This document shows positions 26,132 to 35,486 of a stretch of 64,000 bases of DNA, one piece after another. Every line of letters begins with the position of its first letter. Positions within the stretch are counted from its first letter, which is position 1. The notes under the pieces are model-generated. The model was not told the DNA's origin and ran no database searches. It was given only the letters and a program-made list of their open reading frames with translations. The stretch is taken from contig NZ_LMFZ01000045.1 of NCBI RefSeq assembly GCF_001427305.1, positions 246,598 through 310,597 on the forward strand, in the 5' to 3' direction. Source of the DNA: Duganella sp. Root1480D1 (GTDB taxonomy: Bacteria; Pseudomonadota; Gammaproteobacteria; Burkholderiales; Burkholderiaceae_D). The position numbers and the translations under genes are program-made.

Positions 26132-26962
26132 TTAGTCCCAGGCCCGGGCCTGCGAACGGTAGGCCGTCCACGTGAAGCCAACGCCGATCGACAGTCCACT
26201 ATTCTTACGGAACAGGGGGCTTTCGCGGTTGGCCGCGTGGGTGTAATTGTCGTAGCGGGTGAAACCGAATACGCGCCAGTCGCGCGTCAACTCGTGCGAC
26301 AGGCTGGCACCGAAGCGCGTCATCATCAAACCGGCTTTCGCTTCATAGGCGGGCCGCGACGCCGTCACGTATTGCGGTGCCACTTCGTAAAAGTACTGGT
26401 TCAGGCGAGCATTGCCAAACACCATGCCGATATTGGCATCGGCCTGCCATTGCTGGTTGCTGCCGCTGGTTTCGAACACGAGGCGCGGCTCAAACACCAG
26501 GCCCTGGCGGCGAAATCCATTGCCGACTTCGAGTGGCGTGCGGAGCGGCAGCTCCAGCCTTACGCGATTGGGGGCCGATGGCTCCGACAGCAGGACTTTC
26601 AGGCGCGGGCCAAATTCCAGCAGCGAATTCAAGTCCGGCATGCCGGTGCGCGCTGGCACATCGTCGGAGCGGGCCGGCAGCGACATTTGAAATCCGAGAT
26701 CCAGGTCCACGCGATCAGTGTCGAACAAGCGCGCGCTCACGCCGGACCGATCCGCGCGCAGCACCTTGCCGCGATAGATCAGCATCGGCAGCACCAGGCC
26801 GCGGGTCGAGCGGTCGGCGGAACCGGGATATGCGGGTGTCGAGGCGGCGCCGCCAAACAGGCCGAACTCCCACAACGGCAAGTCGGGATCCGGTGTTGGC
26901 GCTGCGCTGGCCGGCAAAGCCAGTGCCAGCATGGCGATGCCAGTCCACATTCGCTGCTTCAT
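26132..26962 (-). CDS. MipA/OmpV-family outer-membrane protein
   Basis: A 276-residue beta-barrel protein with signal peptide (ending near SAAPTPD). The early segment LWEFGLFGGAASTPAYPGS and the DLDLGFQMSLPA and late LSIGVGFTWT strands match the MipA/OmpV family, whose members scaffold murein enzymes or respond to osmolarity or toxins. The C-terminus is strand-rich, but the last residues (ARAWD) do not end in the canonical phenylalanine. ATG 26962 lies 8 bases after GGAG; a TTG two codons upstream is the alternative. Confidence 0.8.
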   Translation of the reverse strand: MKQRMWTGIAMLALALPASAAPTPDPDLPLWEFGLFGGAASTPAYPGSADRSTRGLVLPMLIYRGKVLRADRSGVSARLFDTDRVDLDLGFQMSLPARSDDVPARTGMPDLNSLLEFGPRLKVLLSEPSAPNRVRLELPLRTPLEVGNGFRRQGLVFEPRLVFETSGSNQQWQADANIGMVFGNARLNQYFYEVAPQYVTASRPAYEAKAGLMMTRFGASLSHELTRDWRVFGFTRYDNYTHAANRESPLFRKNSGLSIGVGFTWTAYRSQARAWD

Positions 26963-27063
26963 ATTCAATGCTCCAGAATTAGACGGTCAAAAGGCGTTGA
27001 TGATACATCCAATCACGAACGCTATCCATGCCATAATTTCATTTTTTATAAGAATTGGATGCC

Positions 27064-27774
27064 ATGAAGCTCGCCGCTACTTTGCCCTTGCTGCTCCTGC
27101 TTGCAGCCTGTAACCAGGAAAGCGCCACGCCGAACAAGGATCAGGCGGCAGCGCCGTCCAACAGCAAGACCATGAGCTGTGTGGCAGGCGGCCTCAAACT
27201 CTCCGGCATGGGCGAACCGGAAGTCGGTGTTGGCAGCTTCGGAATCCAGGGCGATATCATTACCGGTTTTGGGCTAAGCCTGAACGTCGAACATGCAGGC
27301 AAGGCCTACGAAATATCCAGCTCCCTGATGTCCTTGCCGATACAGGCCGGCACCTATCACTTTCCGGCGCTGACTGAGCCCGGGATGACGCTCGCTTCTT
27401 ATAAGATCAGGACCAAGGACCGCGATTTGCTCAGGGACTACAACGGCGGCAACTATAGCCAGCAGTTCTCTCCGATCGAAAACGATCCGGAGGCGAAGCT
27501 CAAGATCCAGGTGGACAAAATGATTGTGTCCGATGCGCCACTGCCTGGCTTCAAGCGGGTCCACGCGGTGGGCCAGTTCGCTTTCAACGCAGCCGCCCTG
27601 CCCGCCTCGTCCCCAAGCGATGCTTGCGTCAGCAATGGCATTGCGCGCTCACTGGCGGGCGTTAAGGCCGGCAAGCAATTGCTGCCGATGTTTGATGCGG
27701 CAGTCTGCGGGGCTGAAAAGACGAACGTCCAGTGCAATTTCGAGGTCGTAATTGACCTTGTCCAGCTCAAGTAG
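27064..27774 (+). CDS. Lipoprotein of unknown function
   Basis: A 236-residue protein with a clear lipoprotein signal (hydrophobic run then LAAC, Cys16), so it is anchored in a membrane on the periplasmic side. The mature part is rich in strands and contains cysteines that could form disulfides (for example SCVAGG, SDACVSNG, DAAVCGAEKTNVQC), but no known domain was recognised. It is followed at once by a perfect 10-bp-stem hairpin, so it seems to be monocistronic. The start ATGAAG at 27064 was chosen over one three codons upstream because it gives a typical lipoprotein N-terminus. Confidence 0.65.
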   Translation: MKLAATLPLLLLLAACNQESATPNKDQAAAPSNSKTMSCVAGGLKLSGMGEPEVGVGSFGIQGDIITGFGLSLNVEHAGKAYEISSSLMSLPIQAGTYHFPALTEPGMTLASYKIRTKDRDLLRDYNGGNYSQQFSPIENDPEAKLKIQVDKMIVSDAPLPGFKRVHAVGQFAFNAAALPASSPSDACVSNGIARSLAGVKAGKQLLPMFDAAVCGAEKTNVQCNFEVVIDLVQLK

Positions 27775-27787
27775 CCAGGCTACTACG

Positions 27788-27819
27788 GGAACGTGCGCCC
27801 GTGAGACGCACGTTCCTTT
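27788..27819 (+). terminator. Rho-independent terminator of the lipoprotein gene
   Basis: A 10-bp perfect stem, GGAACGTGCG (27788-27797) with CGCACGTTCC (27807-27816), around a 9-base loop, followed by TTTCC. The U-tract is short, so termination may be partial. It sits 14 bases after the lipoprotein stop and just before the convergent aminopeptidase end, so it can serve both genes. Confidence 0.62.
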
Positions 27820-27835
27820 CCAGGCTTCTTAAAAC

Positions 27836-30454
27836 TTACTTCATTCCGTCAAGGGCCGGGCCGATCTGCGACACCAGCAGCGCCCTTTGCTTGGCACGCA
27901 CGCGAATGCCGTTGCCGATACGCTTGGCGTCGACCAGCGCATCAGCCGAGAAGTGCTCCTGCACATAGGCTTCCATCTTTTCCGCGTCGGCCGCATTGAC
28001 CGAACTGGCGACGATGGCGGGATACATGCGGTTGCCCGCTACCGAGTCCTGGTTCTTCAGCAGTGCCTCGCGGTGCTCCACTGCAAAAGCCCAGGCCTGG
28101 TCGACGTGTTCCGCCGAAGCCACGCTCGGCACCACCATGCTGGTGAGCTGGATCGGCAGTTCGGGCGACAGCGCGATCTGCAGTGTGCGCTCAGACAGCT
28201 TGGGGTCGATCGCCGAGGCCAGGGATCGTGCGAAGCGATTGCGTTCTTCAACCGACTGCGCCTTCAACGCCAGGCCCTTGAGCGCGTCATAGGTCGCCTC
28301 GTCCGCATAGCGGCCCACTACCGACATCACGAAGCTCAGAGAAGACGGCGGCAGGCTGGCTGGATCCGCCAGGTAGCGCTGGAAGCGCGCGCGGGCTTCG
28401 GCAATCACCTTCTCGTCGCCAGTGCGGGCCAGCACGCCGGCCAGCGCCGTGCGCAGTTGGCGATCCTCGACCGATTCCCCCGGCTTTTCTTCCCAACCCA
28501 GCGACTGGAACTTCGGCAGCACCAGCGTGGCAATGTAGCGGCCAAGCTTGGCGCGCTCCGGCGTGCCTTGCGCCAGGTTGTACAGGTTGCCCAGGTTGTT
28601 CAGCATTGCCCCCCAGACGGCCAGGCGCTGTTCATCCTTGAACTGGCTGGCCAGCGCCAGGTAGCGCGACAGGGGAATTCGTTCGCTCACCACCATGGCC
28701 CAGGCATCGCCCAGCAGCTTGACGCGGCTCGCATCCGGCAGCCTGGTGGCCATTGAGGCAAGTGCGTTGAAACTGGCGTCGTCATACTGCACGCGGTAGT
28801 AGCCGACACTTTCCGGGTCGATGATCAATTGGCCATCGCAGCCGGCACGGGTCAGCGTGGTGCTGGCGCCTGACAGCATGGTGTACTCCACCTTGCCGCC
28901 AACCGTCCCGATAGCGACGGGAATGTGCCACTGCCGTTGTGGCACAGGACTGCCATCCAGCACGAACGGCTGCTGGGTCAAGGTGACCTTGCGCTGGCCC
29001 CGTTCGCAGCTTTGCGCGACTTTCACCACAGGCACGCCGGCCTGGGTAGTCCAGTCGGAGGCCAGCGAGGCTACCGGCTTGCCCGAAGCCTTCTCCAGCG
29101 CAGCCCACAGGTCCGCGGTAGTGGTATTGGAGTACTTGTGCTTGGCCATATAGGCCTGGATACCTTTGCGGAATGCGTCCTCGCCCAGATATGCCTCCAG
29201 CATATGCAGGAAGGCCTGGCCCTTTCCGTAGGTGATGGCATCGAACACGCTGTTGGCCTGTTCTTCGTTTTCCACCTTGGTCTGGATCGGGTGCGTAGTG
29301 GCGCGCGAGTCGAGGTTCATCACACCCTCGCGTTCCACCATCGCTTCCAGCTGCACGCGCCACTCAGGATGGAATTTGGCCGTGGCCTTGGTGCCCATCC
29401 AGGACGCAAAGCCTTCGTTGAGCCAGAGGTTGTCCCACCAGGCCATGGTGACCAGGTTGCCGAACCACTGGTGGGCCATCTCGTGAGCGGTGACGGCGAA
29501 CACGGTTTGTTTGGTGCTTTCCGGGTTCTTCTTCGCGTCGTACAACAGGGTCGCCTCGTTGTAGACAATGCCGCCCCAGTTTTCCATGGCGCCGTTCATG
29601 CCCGGAATAGCGATCTGGTCCAGCTTGGCCAGCGGGTATGGCTGGCCGAAGTAGTTGTTGTAGTAGCGCAGCAGGTCTTTGGAAGAGTCGAGCGCAAACT
29701 GGGTCGAGCCTTCCTTGCCGACAGTGGAGACAATCCCGATTTCGACGCCATCCTGCATGCCCGCATTGCGCGCCATCTCGCCGGCGACCAATACGAACAG
29801 GTAGCTCGGCATCTTTGGCGTCACACCGAAGGACACGCGCTGCAGGCCATTCGGCAGATTCTCCTGCTTTTCAGCCGGCGTATTCGAGAAAGCCTTGAAG
29901 CTGGCCGGGACGTCCACCGTCAGCTTGAACCTGGCGCGGAAGGACGGCTCGTCCCAGGTAGGCAGCAGGCGGCGCGCGTCGGTGGGTTCCATGGTCGTGG
30001 CCAGCAGGGACTTGTCGTCCGCACCGTTCTTGTACTTCAGGTAGAACAGGCCGCGCGGTTCGCGGTTGACCACGCCGCGGAACTTGAGTGCGAGGGTGTA
30101 CTTACCCGGAGCCAGCGGCTTGCCCAGCTTGAAACTGAGGGTCTGCGCCTGCTTGTCCAGCACTGGCTCCAGCCTGGTTTCAGCCAGGTCCTTGCCGCTC
30201 AGGGTCGCCGCGTCGATTTCCATGTTCAGGGCGTTGAGCATGATGCTCGAGGTGGACTTCTTCACCTCGATTTCCACCGTTTCAGAGCCGCTGAAAGTAT
30301 TGTTCGCCACATCCGGCACCAGGTGCGCCGTATATTGGAGCGGGATCACGTCCTTCGGCAGCTTGCCGGGGGTGGCGGCAAAGTTGAATGGCGTTTCGGC
30401 CTGGGCGCCCACGGCAGCCAGCGACAAGGCAAGTGCGGTCAGGGGAAGTCTCAT
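27836..30454 (-). CDS. Secreted M1-family aminopeptidase (PepN/ERAP-like)
   Basis: An 872-residue zinc aminopeptidase with a signal peptide (MRLPLTALALSLAAVGAQA). The exopeptidase motif GAMENWG (288-294) is followed by HEMAHQW (324-328) with the third zinc ligand Glu347 in LNEGFASW. The C-terminal half is the helical ERAP1_C domain. It releases N-terminal residues from peptides, here in the periplasm or outside the cell. The ATG at 30454 was chosen over a 53-codon extension because it places the signal peptide at the N-terminus. Confidence 0.93.
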   Translation of the reverse strand: MRLPLTALALSLAAVGAQAETPFNFAATPGKLPKDVIPLQYTAHLVPDVANNTFSGSETVEIEVKKSTSSIMLNALNMEIDAATLSGKDLAETRLEPVLDKQAQTLSFKLGKPLAPGKYTLALKFRGVVNREPRGLFYLKYKNGADDKSLLATTMEPTDARRLLPTWDEPSFRARFKLTVDVPASFKAFSNTPAEKQENLPNGLQRVSFGVTPKMPSYLFVLVAGEMARNAGMQDGVEIGIVSTVGKEGSTQFALDSSKDLLRYYNNYFGQPYPLAKLDQIAIPGMNGAMENWGGIVYNEATLLYDAKKNPESTKQTVFAVTAHEMAHQWFGNLVTMAWWDNLWLNEGFASWMGTKATAKFHPEWRVQLEAMVEREGVMNLDSRATTHPIQTKVENEEQANSVFDAITYGKGQAFLHMLEAYLGEDAFRKGIQAYMAKHKYSNTTTADLWAALEKASGKPVASLASDWTTQAGVPVVKVAQSCERGQRKVTLTQQPFVLDGSPVPQRQWHIPVAIGTVGGKVEYTMLSGASTTLTRAGCDGQLIIDPESVGYYRVQYDDASFNALASMATRLPDASRVKLLGDAWAMVVSERIPLSRYLALASQFKDEQRLAVWGAMLNNLGNLYNLAQGTPERAKLGRYIATLVLPKFQSLGWEEKPGESVEDRQLRTALAGVLARTGDEKVIAEARARFQRYLADPASLPPSSLSFVMSVVGRYADEATYDALKGLALKAQSVEERNRFARSLASAIDPKLSERTLQIALSPELPIQLTSMVVPSVASAEHVDQAWAFAVEHREALLKNQDSVAGNRMYPAIVASSVNAADAEKMEAYVQEHFSADALVDAKRIGNGIRVRAKQRALLVSQIGPALDGMK

Positions 30455-30719
30455 GGATTCTCTCTTTTGGAATGGCTCGGATTGGCCAGCATGCATTGTA
30501 AGAATGCAGTGGCATCCCCGGCTTCGAATTGCGACAGACGGTTGAAATTCAGCTGCAAATTGCCAGAAATGCCACCCGAGCCGTTTTGAGCTGGAGTGCG
30601 ATGTAGCGGTCACCGCGTAACAATTGCTTACCGGCGAAACAATTTTAGCGTCACCGTGTTTTCTTTCCAGGCCGTTCTAGAAGCAAGCGCCAATGACGGC
30701 GATATCAGGAGAAAAGAAA

Positions 30720-31229
30720 ATGCAAAACAGCGCACGCACCAAAATTCATCCCATGATGGCCGTTGCAGCCGCTTCGGTAGCGATAGTAAGTCTGGTTGGA
30801 GCCGCTTCAATTGCCGGCCTGCTGCCGAACTCGCATGCGAACACGATGCCAAGCGAAGCCGGCGCACCGGTAGCTACGGTTGCGGCGCCCGCGGCTGTCG
30901 TAGCACCAGCGCCCGAACCGGCGGTACGCAAAGTAGTCGTGGAGCACAGGACCGTGACACATCATGCGTACCAGCCCCCTTCGCAAGCCACGCCAGGGCA
31001 ATCGCAAGCGTCCCTGCAGTCCGCGCCAGCGGCTCCAGCACCTGCGCCAGCACCAGCGCCGCAGAACAGCGCCCTTGGCATCGGCATAGGCGCGGTGGTG
31101 GGCGGCTTGATTGGCAATCAGATCGGCGGGGGCACCGGCCGCAAGCTGGCCACCGTCGTCGGCGCAGTGGGTGGCGGCTATGTTGGCAACGAGATCGCCA
31201 AGCGCAACCAGCAGCCACCGCAACAGTAA
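30720..31229 (+). CDS. Glycine-zipper 2TM (17-kDa surface-antigen-like) envelope protein
   Basis: A 169-residue protein: one N-terminal hydrophobic segment, an Ala/Pro/Gln-rich linker (residues 35-115), then the glycine-zipper block GIGAVVGGLIGNQIGGGTGR and VVGAVGGGYVGNEIAKR, the 2TM zipper of SlyB/17-kDa antigen proteins. Such proteins sit in the envelope and support membrane integrity. AGGAGAAAAGAAA directly upstream is a strong ribosome-binding site and fixes the ATG at 30720. The linker is longer than is common for the family. Confidence 0.8.
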   Translation: MQNSARTKIHPMMAVAAASVAIVSLVGAASIAGLLPNSHANTMPSEAGAPVATVAAPAAVVAPAPEPAVRKVVVEHRTVTHHAYQPPSQATPGQSQASLQSAPAAPAPAPAPAPQNSALGIGIGAVVGGLIGNQIGGGTGRKLATVVGAVGGGYVGNEIAKRNQQPPQQ

Positions 31230-31244
31230 AGCGATGCGGCTCGT

Positions 31245-31722
31245 TCAGGTCCATCCCTTCTGACGAGCCGCGTCTGCCTGGCGGCGCTTCTCGATTTTCG
31301 CCCGGTTATCGTGATCCAGCTTCACGTAGTCCGGATGCCTCGCGAAGTAAGGGCCCCAGCCAGCCATCTTCGTGCGTGAACGCCATTGTCCACGCGAGAT
31401 TTGACGGGAATACGTAGAAGTCGGATAGCGAAGACGACTCTGGAAGCAGGTCGGTCACGAAGGCCTGCTTGCGATCGTTCGACAGAACCACGAACTCCAC
31501 ACCTGCCTGCTGCCTGTATTGCCCGACTGCCTCATCGCCCGAAATGGCGGGATAGCAATCAGCGCTGAATGCATGCCAAAGATATGCCTTGGTATTCACG
31601 CCTTGCGCCATTTTACCGAAGACCGCAAGCCAGTCTTCGGCAAGCCGACTCGCCTCCGCCTTGGTGAGCTGGCGCAGAACGCTGCCAGGAGCAACAAGTG
31701 CATGGTGTTCGCGACGCGGCAT
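31245..31722 (-). pseudogene. Frameshifted DUF4275-like gene (or sequencing error)
   Basis: Reading from ATG 31722 (MPRREHHALVAPG, GGAG upstream) gives about 124 residues ending FTHEDGWLGP, then the frame leaves family-like sequence and stops near 31306. In the next frame the sequence continues without stop as YFARHPDYVKLDHDNRAKIE and ends in KGWT with a stop at 31245-31247. Removing one C from the GGGGCCC run at about 31348-31354 restores a single frame of about 158 residues. The restored GWLGPYF ending resembles DUF4275 proteins (by eye). It follows the E3 gene at once, so it is probably cotranscribed with the dehydrogenase operon. Confidence 0.7.
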
Positions 31723-31742
31723 CTGCAACAGTCTCCAGTGGC

Positions 31743-33140
31743 TCAAATATGCAACGCATGCCCCAAGGCACGCAGCGCCGCTTCCTGAATTGCCTCGCCC
31801 AGGGTTGGGTGTGCGTGAATCGTGCCTGCCACATCCTCCAGCGTTGCACCCATTTCGATTGACTGGGCAAACGCGGCGGACAACTCGGACACTGCCTTGC
31901 CGACCGCCTGCCAGCCCACAATCAGATGGTTGTCGCGGCGCGCCACCACCTGCACAAAACCGTCCTTCGATTCAAGCGACATGGCGCGTCCGTTGGCAGC
32001 GAACGGGAACATCGCCTCGATGCAGTCGATGCCCTGGGCACGCGCCTGCTGGGGAGTAGCGCCCACCACCACCACTTCCGGATCGGTAAAACATACCGCG
32101 GCAATGGCCGCCGGACTGAAATGACGGCGTTTTCCGCTGATGATCTCGGCAACCATCTCGCCCTGCGCCATGGCGCGATGGGCCAGCATCGGTTCGCCAG
32201 TCACGTCACCGATGGCCCACACATCGCGCATCGAGGTGCGGCATTGGTCGTCGACCTTGATGAAGTGGCCATCCATGTCGATGCGCAGTTTCTCCAGGCC
32301 GAAGCCGCGGGTGTTCGGGCGCCGTCCAACCGCGACCAGCACCTGGTCCGCCGCCAGCACCGCTTCTTCGCCGGCAGCATTGCGGATGCGTACCGCGCCG
32401 CCCGCCTGGTCCAGGCCAAGCACGGAGCAGCCTAGATGGGTTTCGACGTCGAGCCCCTTGAGCGCAATAGACACCGGACGGGTCAACTCCGCGTCGTAGG
32501 CAGGCAGGATGCGCTCCTGTGCCTCCACCACGTGAACCTGCGCCCCCAGCTTGGCATAAGTAATGCCCAACTCAAGGCCGATATACCCCGCCCCCACCAC
32601 CACCAGCTTGCCAGGCACGGTCTTGGGCGAAAGCGCTTCCGTTGCACTGATCACCTTGCCGCCGAACGGCATGAACGGTAATTCGGTAGCATGCGAACCG
32701 GTCGCCAGCAGCAGGTGCTCGCAGCCGATACGTTGCGGGCTCTCGCCGTCGCGAATTACTTCAACGGTCTTGCCATCGACAATATTGGCCCAGCCCTTGA
32801 CGACACGCACGCCGCTTTTCTTCAGCAATGCCGCCACCCCGCCGGTCAGGCGTCCGACAATGCCGTCTTTCCACAGCACGGTCTGGCCGATGTCGATGCG
32901 CGGTGCCTGCACTGATATGCCTAGTGCCGAGCCACTGGCGAAATGGCTGGCTTTTTCAAATTCTTCCGCCGCATGGATCAAGGCTTTGGAGGGAATGCAC
33001 CCGACATTGAGACAGGTGCCACCCAGTTCAGCGGCTTCGACCAGCGTAGTGGGAATGCCAAGCTGTCCGGCACGGATGGCCGCGATATAGCCGCCAGGGC
33101 CGCCGCCGATCACCAGCAGCGTAGTGGTATGTTGGTTCAT
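31743..33140 (-). CDS. lpdV: Dihydrolipoyl dehydrogenase (E3) of the branched-chain 2-oxoacid dehydrogenase
   Basis: A 465-residue FAD-dependent pyridine-nucleotide disulfide oxidoreductase. Visible: FAD loop GGGPGGY (residues 12-18), redox-active disulfide GGTCLNVGCIPSK (Cys43/Cys48), the NAD loop GAGYIGLELG, and the C-terminal HAHPTLGE catalytic His-Glu. It reoxidises dihydrolipoyl groups on E2 and reduces NAD+. It is the fourth gene of the E1alpha-E1beta-E2-E3 operon, as in Pseudomonas bkd operons, whose dedicated E3 is LPD-Val. ATG 33140 lies 4 bases after the E2 stop. Confidence 0.95.
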   Translation of the reverse strand: MNQHTTTLLVIGGGPGGYIAAIRAGQLGIPTTLVEAAELGGTCLNVGCIPSKALIHAAEEFEKASHFASGSALGISVQAPRIDIGQTVLWKDGIVGRLTGGVAALLKKSGVRVVKGWANIVDGKTVEVIRDGESPQRIGCEHLLLATGSHATELPFMPFGGKVISATEALSPKTVPGKLVVVGAGYIGLELGITYAKLGAQVHVVEAQERILPAYDAELTRPVSIALKGLDVETHLGCSVLGLDQAGGAVRIRNAAGEEAVLAADQVLVAVGRRPNTRGFGLEKLRIDMDGHFIKVDDQCRTSMRDVWAIGDVTGEPMLAHRAMAQGEMVAEIISGKRRHFSPAAIAAVCFTDPEVVVVGATPQQARAQGIDCIEAMFPFAANGRAMSLESKDGFVQVVARRDNHLIVGWQAVGKAVSELSAAFAQSIEMGATLEDVAGTIHAHPTLGEAIQEAALRALGHALHI

Positions 33141-33143
33141 CAA

Positions 33144-34451
33144 TTACTCCACAAAGAGCATCGCTGGGCATTCCAGCAAGGCGCGGATGGCTTGCACGAA
33201 CTGGGCCGCGTGCATGCCGTCAACCACACGGTGGTCGAACGAAGACGACAGGTTCATCATCTTGCGCACCACCAGCCCGCCCTGGCGCACCATCGGGCGC
33301 TCCACGATCTTGTTGACGCCGATGATGGCGACTTCGGGATGGTTGATCACAGGCGTCGTGACAATGCCGCCGAGCGCGCCCAGGCTGGAGATGGTGATCG
33401 TCGAGCCGGACAATTCATCGCGCGTCGCCTTGCCAGTGCGCGCCGCATCGGCAAGGCGCCCGATCTCGGTGGCGCAGGACCACAAGTCGCGCGCCTCAGC
33501 GTGGCGCATGACCGACACCATCAGGCCGGCGTCGGTCTGCGTAGCGACGCCAAGATGCACGGCGCCGTACTGCGTAACCACACCGGCATCGTCATCGAAG
33601 CGCGCGTTCATTTGGGGGAACTGGCGCAGCGCCACCACCAGGGCCCGCGCCAGTAGCGGCAACACCGTCAGCTTGCCGCGCTCCTTGCCCCACTGCTCGT
33701 TCATCCGCGCGCGCAGGCTCTCCAACTCGGTGACATCGATTTCCTCAACGTAGGAGAAGTGCGGGATGCGGCGCTTGGACTCCTGCATTTTCTGGGCAAT
33801 CTTGCGGCGCAGTCCGATCAGCGGAATTGCCTGCTCCCCGTGGTTCTCGCGGTACCCGCCGAGGACCGCGGAAGGTGCGCCCTGCACACCTCGCGCGGCG
33901 TAAGAATCCAGATCGCTGTGCAAGATGCGGCCTGCGGGGCCGCTGCCATGGACGAACTGCAGCTCAACACCCATGTCCCATGCGCGTTTGCGCACAGCCG
34001 GCGAAGCCAGTGGACGTTCGCCAGGTTCGCGCGCAACACGGCTTGAAGCCGTCGTTGCCGCCGCAGGCTTGGCAGGCGAAACGACGGGAGGTGGCGCCGC
34101 TGCAGGCACCGCGGCTTGAGCCACAGGTGGCGCCGCAGGAGCCGCCGGCGGGGGCGTCGGCATGGCAGGTGCGGCAGCGGCACCCGGTTGCGGCTTCAGG
34201 TTGCCCGCTCCTTCAACTTCAATATGAATCAGGTCTGCCCCCACGGCCATCACCTGCCCCGCCGGGCAACCGAGCATGGCCACGGTGCCATGCACCGGCG
34301 ATGGAATCTCAATGGTGGCCTTGTCGGTCATGACGTCCGCCAGGATCATGTCTTCAGTGACTGCATCGCCCACCTTGACATGCCACATGACCAGTTCAAC
34401 TTCCGCAATGCCCTCGCCAATGTCAGGCATCTTGATGACGTGAATACCCAT
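33144..34451 (-). CDS. bkdB: Dihydrolipoamide branched-chain acyltransferase (E2)
   Basis: A 435-residue E2 core enzyme. N-terminal lipoyl domain with the lipoyl-lysine in VMTDKATIE (Lys44); a Pro/Ala-rich linker (about 85-145); an E3-binding peripheral domain around residues 150-185 (ASPAVRKRAWDMGVEL); then the acyltransferase domain with the catalytic motif SFDHRVVDGM. It transfers the branched acyl group from lipoamide to CoA. The single lipoyl domain and gene order fit BkdB. Start MGIHVIKMPDIGEG at 34451 has no room for the longer open frame, which would lie inside E1beta. Confidence 0.94.
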   Translation of the reverse strand: MGIHVIKMPDIGEGIAEVELVMWHVKVGDAVTEDMILADVMTDKATIEIPSPVHGTVAMLGCPAGQVMAVGADLIHIEVEGAGNLKPQPGAAAAPAMPTPPPAAPAAPPVAQAAVPAAAPPPVVSPAKPAAATTASSRVAREPGERPLASPAVRKRAWDMGVELQFVHGSGPAGRILHSDLDSYAARGVQGAPSAVLGGYRENHGEQAIPLIGLRRKIAQKMQESKRRIPHFSYVEEIDVTELESLRARMNEQWGKERGKLTVLPLLARALVVALRQFPQMNARFDDDAGVVTQYGAVHLGVATQTDAGLMVSVMRHAEARDLWSCATEIGRLADAARTGKATRDELSGSTITISSLGALGGIVTTPVINHPEVAIIGVNKIVERPMVRQGGLVVRKMMNLSSSFDHRVVDGMHAAQFVQAIRALLECPAMLFVE

Positions 34452-34453
34452 CT

Positions 34454-35485
34454 TTATGCCTCCACCGCACGTTTGAAGGCCGCGCCAACGCGCGCAGGCC
34501 CAGGGAAGTACGCCCATTCCTGCGCATGCGGGTATGGCGTATCCCAACCCGTCACGCGTTCAATTGGCGCCTCCAGATGGTAGAAGCAGTGTTCCTGCAC
34601 CAGCGACACCAGTTCGGCGCCGAACCCGCAGGTCCGCGTTGCCTCGTGCACCACCACGCAACGGCCGGTTTTCGTGACCGACTCGACGATCGTCTCCAGG
34701 TCCAGCGGCCAGAGGCTGCGCAAATCGATGATTTCGGCGTCGATGCCGGTCTCGCGTGCGGCCGCCTCGCATACCCACACCATGGTGCCGTAAGCGAGCA
34801 CGGTGAGCTGCTTGCCTGGCCGGAAGACCGCCGCCTTGTCGAGGGGGACGGTGTAATAACCTTCCGGCACTTCGCCTAACGGATTCTGCGACCAGGGCAC
34901 CACCGGCTTATCGTGGTGGCCATCGAACGGCCCGTTATACAGGCGTTTCGGCTCAAGGAAGATCACCGGGTCGTCGTTTTCGATCGAAGAAATCAGCAAG
35001 CCTTTCGCATCGTAGGGATTCGACGGCATCACCGTGCGCAAGCCGCAGACGTGGGCAAAAACTGCCTCCGGGCTTTGGCTGTGGGTCTGGCCGCCATAAA
35101 TGCCGCCGCCGCAAGGGGTCCGGATGGTGATCGGTGCGCTGAAGTCGCCGGCCGAACGGAAGCGCAAGCGCGCCGCCTCGGACACGATCTGGTCATAGGC
35201 CGGATAAATGTAGTCGGCAAACTGGATCTCAATGCACGGCCGCAGGCCATAGGCCCCCATGCCGATGGCCACGCCAACGATGCCGCCTTCCGAGATCGGC
35301 GTATCGAATACGCGCGACCTGCCATATTTCTTCTGCAGGCCTTCGGTACAGCGGAACACGCCGCCGAAGTAGCCTACGTCCTGGCCGAAGACCACGACGT
35401 TCTCATCCTTCTCCATCATCACATCCATCGCCGAACGCAGCGCCTGGATCATGGTCATGGAAGTTTTCACCGTATTTTCCGCCAT
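34454..35485 (-). CDS. bkdA2: Branched-chain 2-oxoacid dehydrogenase E1 subunit beta
   Basis: A 343-residue transketolase-like E1beta: SMTMIQALRSAMD opening, FGQDVGYFGG, TPISEGGIVGVAIG, and a C-terminal transketolase domain with VVHEATRTCGFGAEL. With E1alpha it forms the TPP-binding alpha2beta2 decarboxylase acting on the oxoacids of Val, Leu and Ile. ATG 35485 is one base after the E1alpha stop, so translation is probably coupled. Confidence 0.95.
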   Translation of the reverse strand: MAENTVKTSMTMIQALRSAMDVMMEKDENVVVFGQDVGYFGGVFRCTEGLQKKYGRSRVFDTPISEGGIVGVAIGMGAYGLRPCIEIQFADYIYPAYDQIVSEAARLRFRSAGDFSAPITIRTPCGGGIYGGQTHSQSPEAVFAHVCGLRTVMPSNPYDAKGLLISSIENDDPVIFLEPKRLYNGPFDGHHDKPVVPWSQNPLGEVPEGYYTVPLDKAAVFRPGKQLTVLAYGTMVWVCEAAARETGIDAEIIDLRSLWPLDLETIVESVTKTGRCVVVHEATRTCGFGAELVSLVQEHCFYHLEAPIERVTGWDTPYPHAQEWAYFPGPARVGAAFKRAVEA

Positions 35486-35486
35486 T

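Noticed and set aside
31236..31271. Nine-base inverted repeat (GCGGCTCGT / ACGAGCCGC) between the glycine-zipper gene and the frameshifted gene
   Set aside because: It has an 18-base loop and no U-run, and one arm is inside the C-terminal coding part; too weak for a terminator call.
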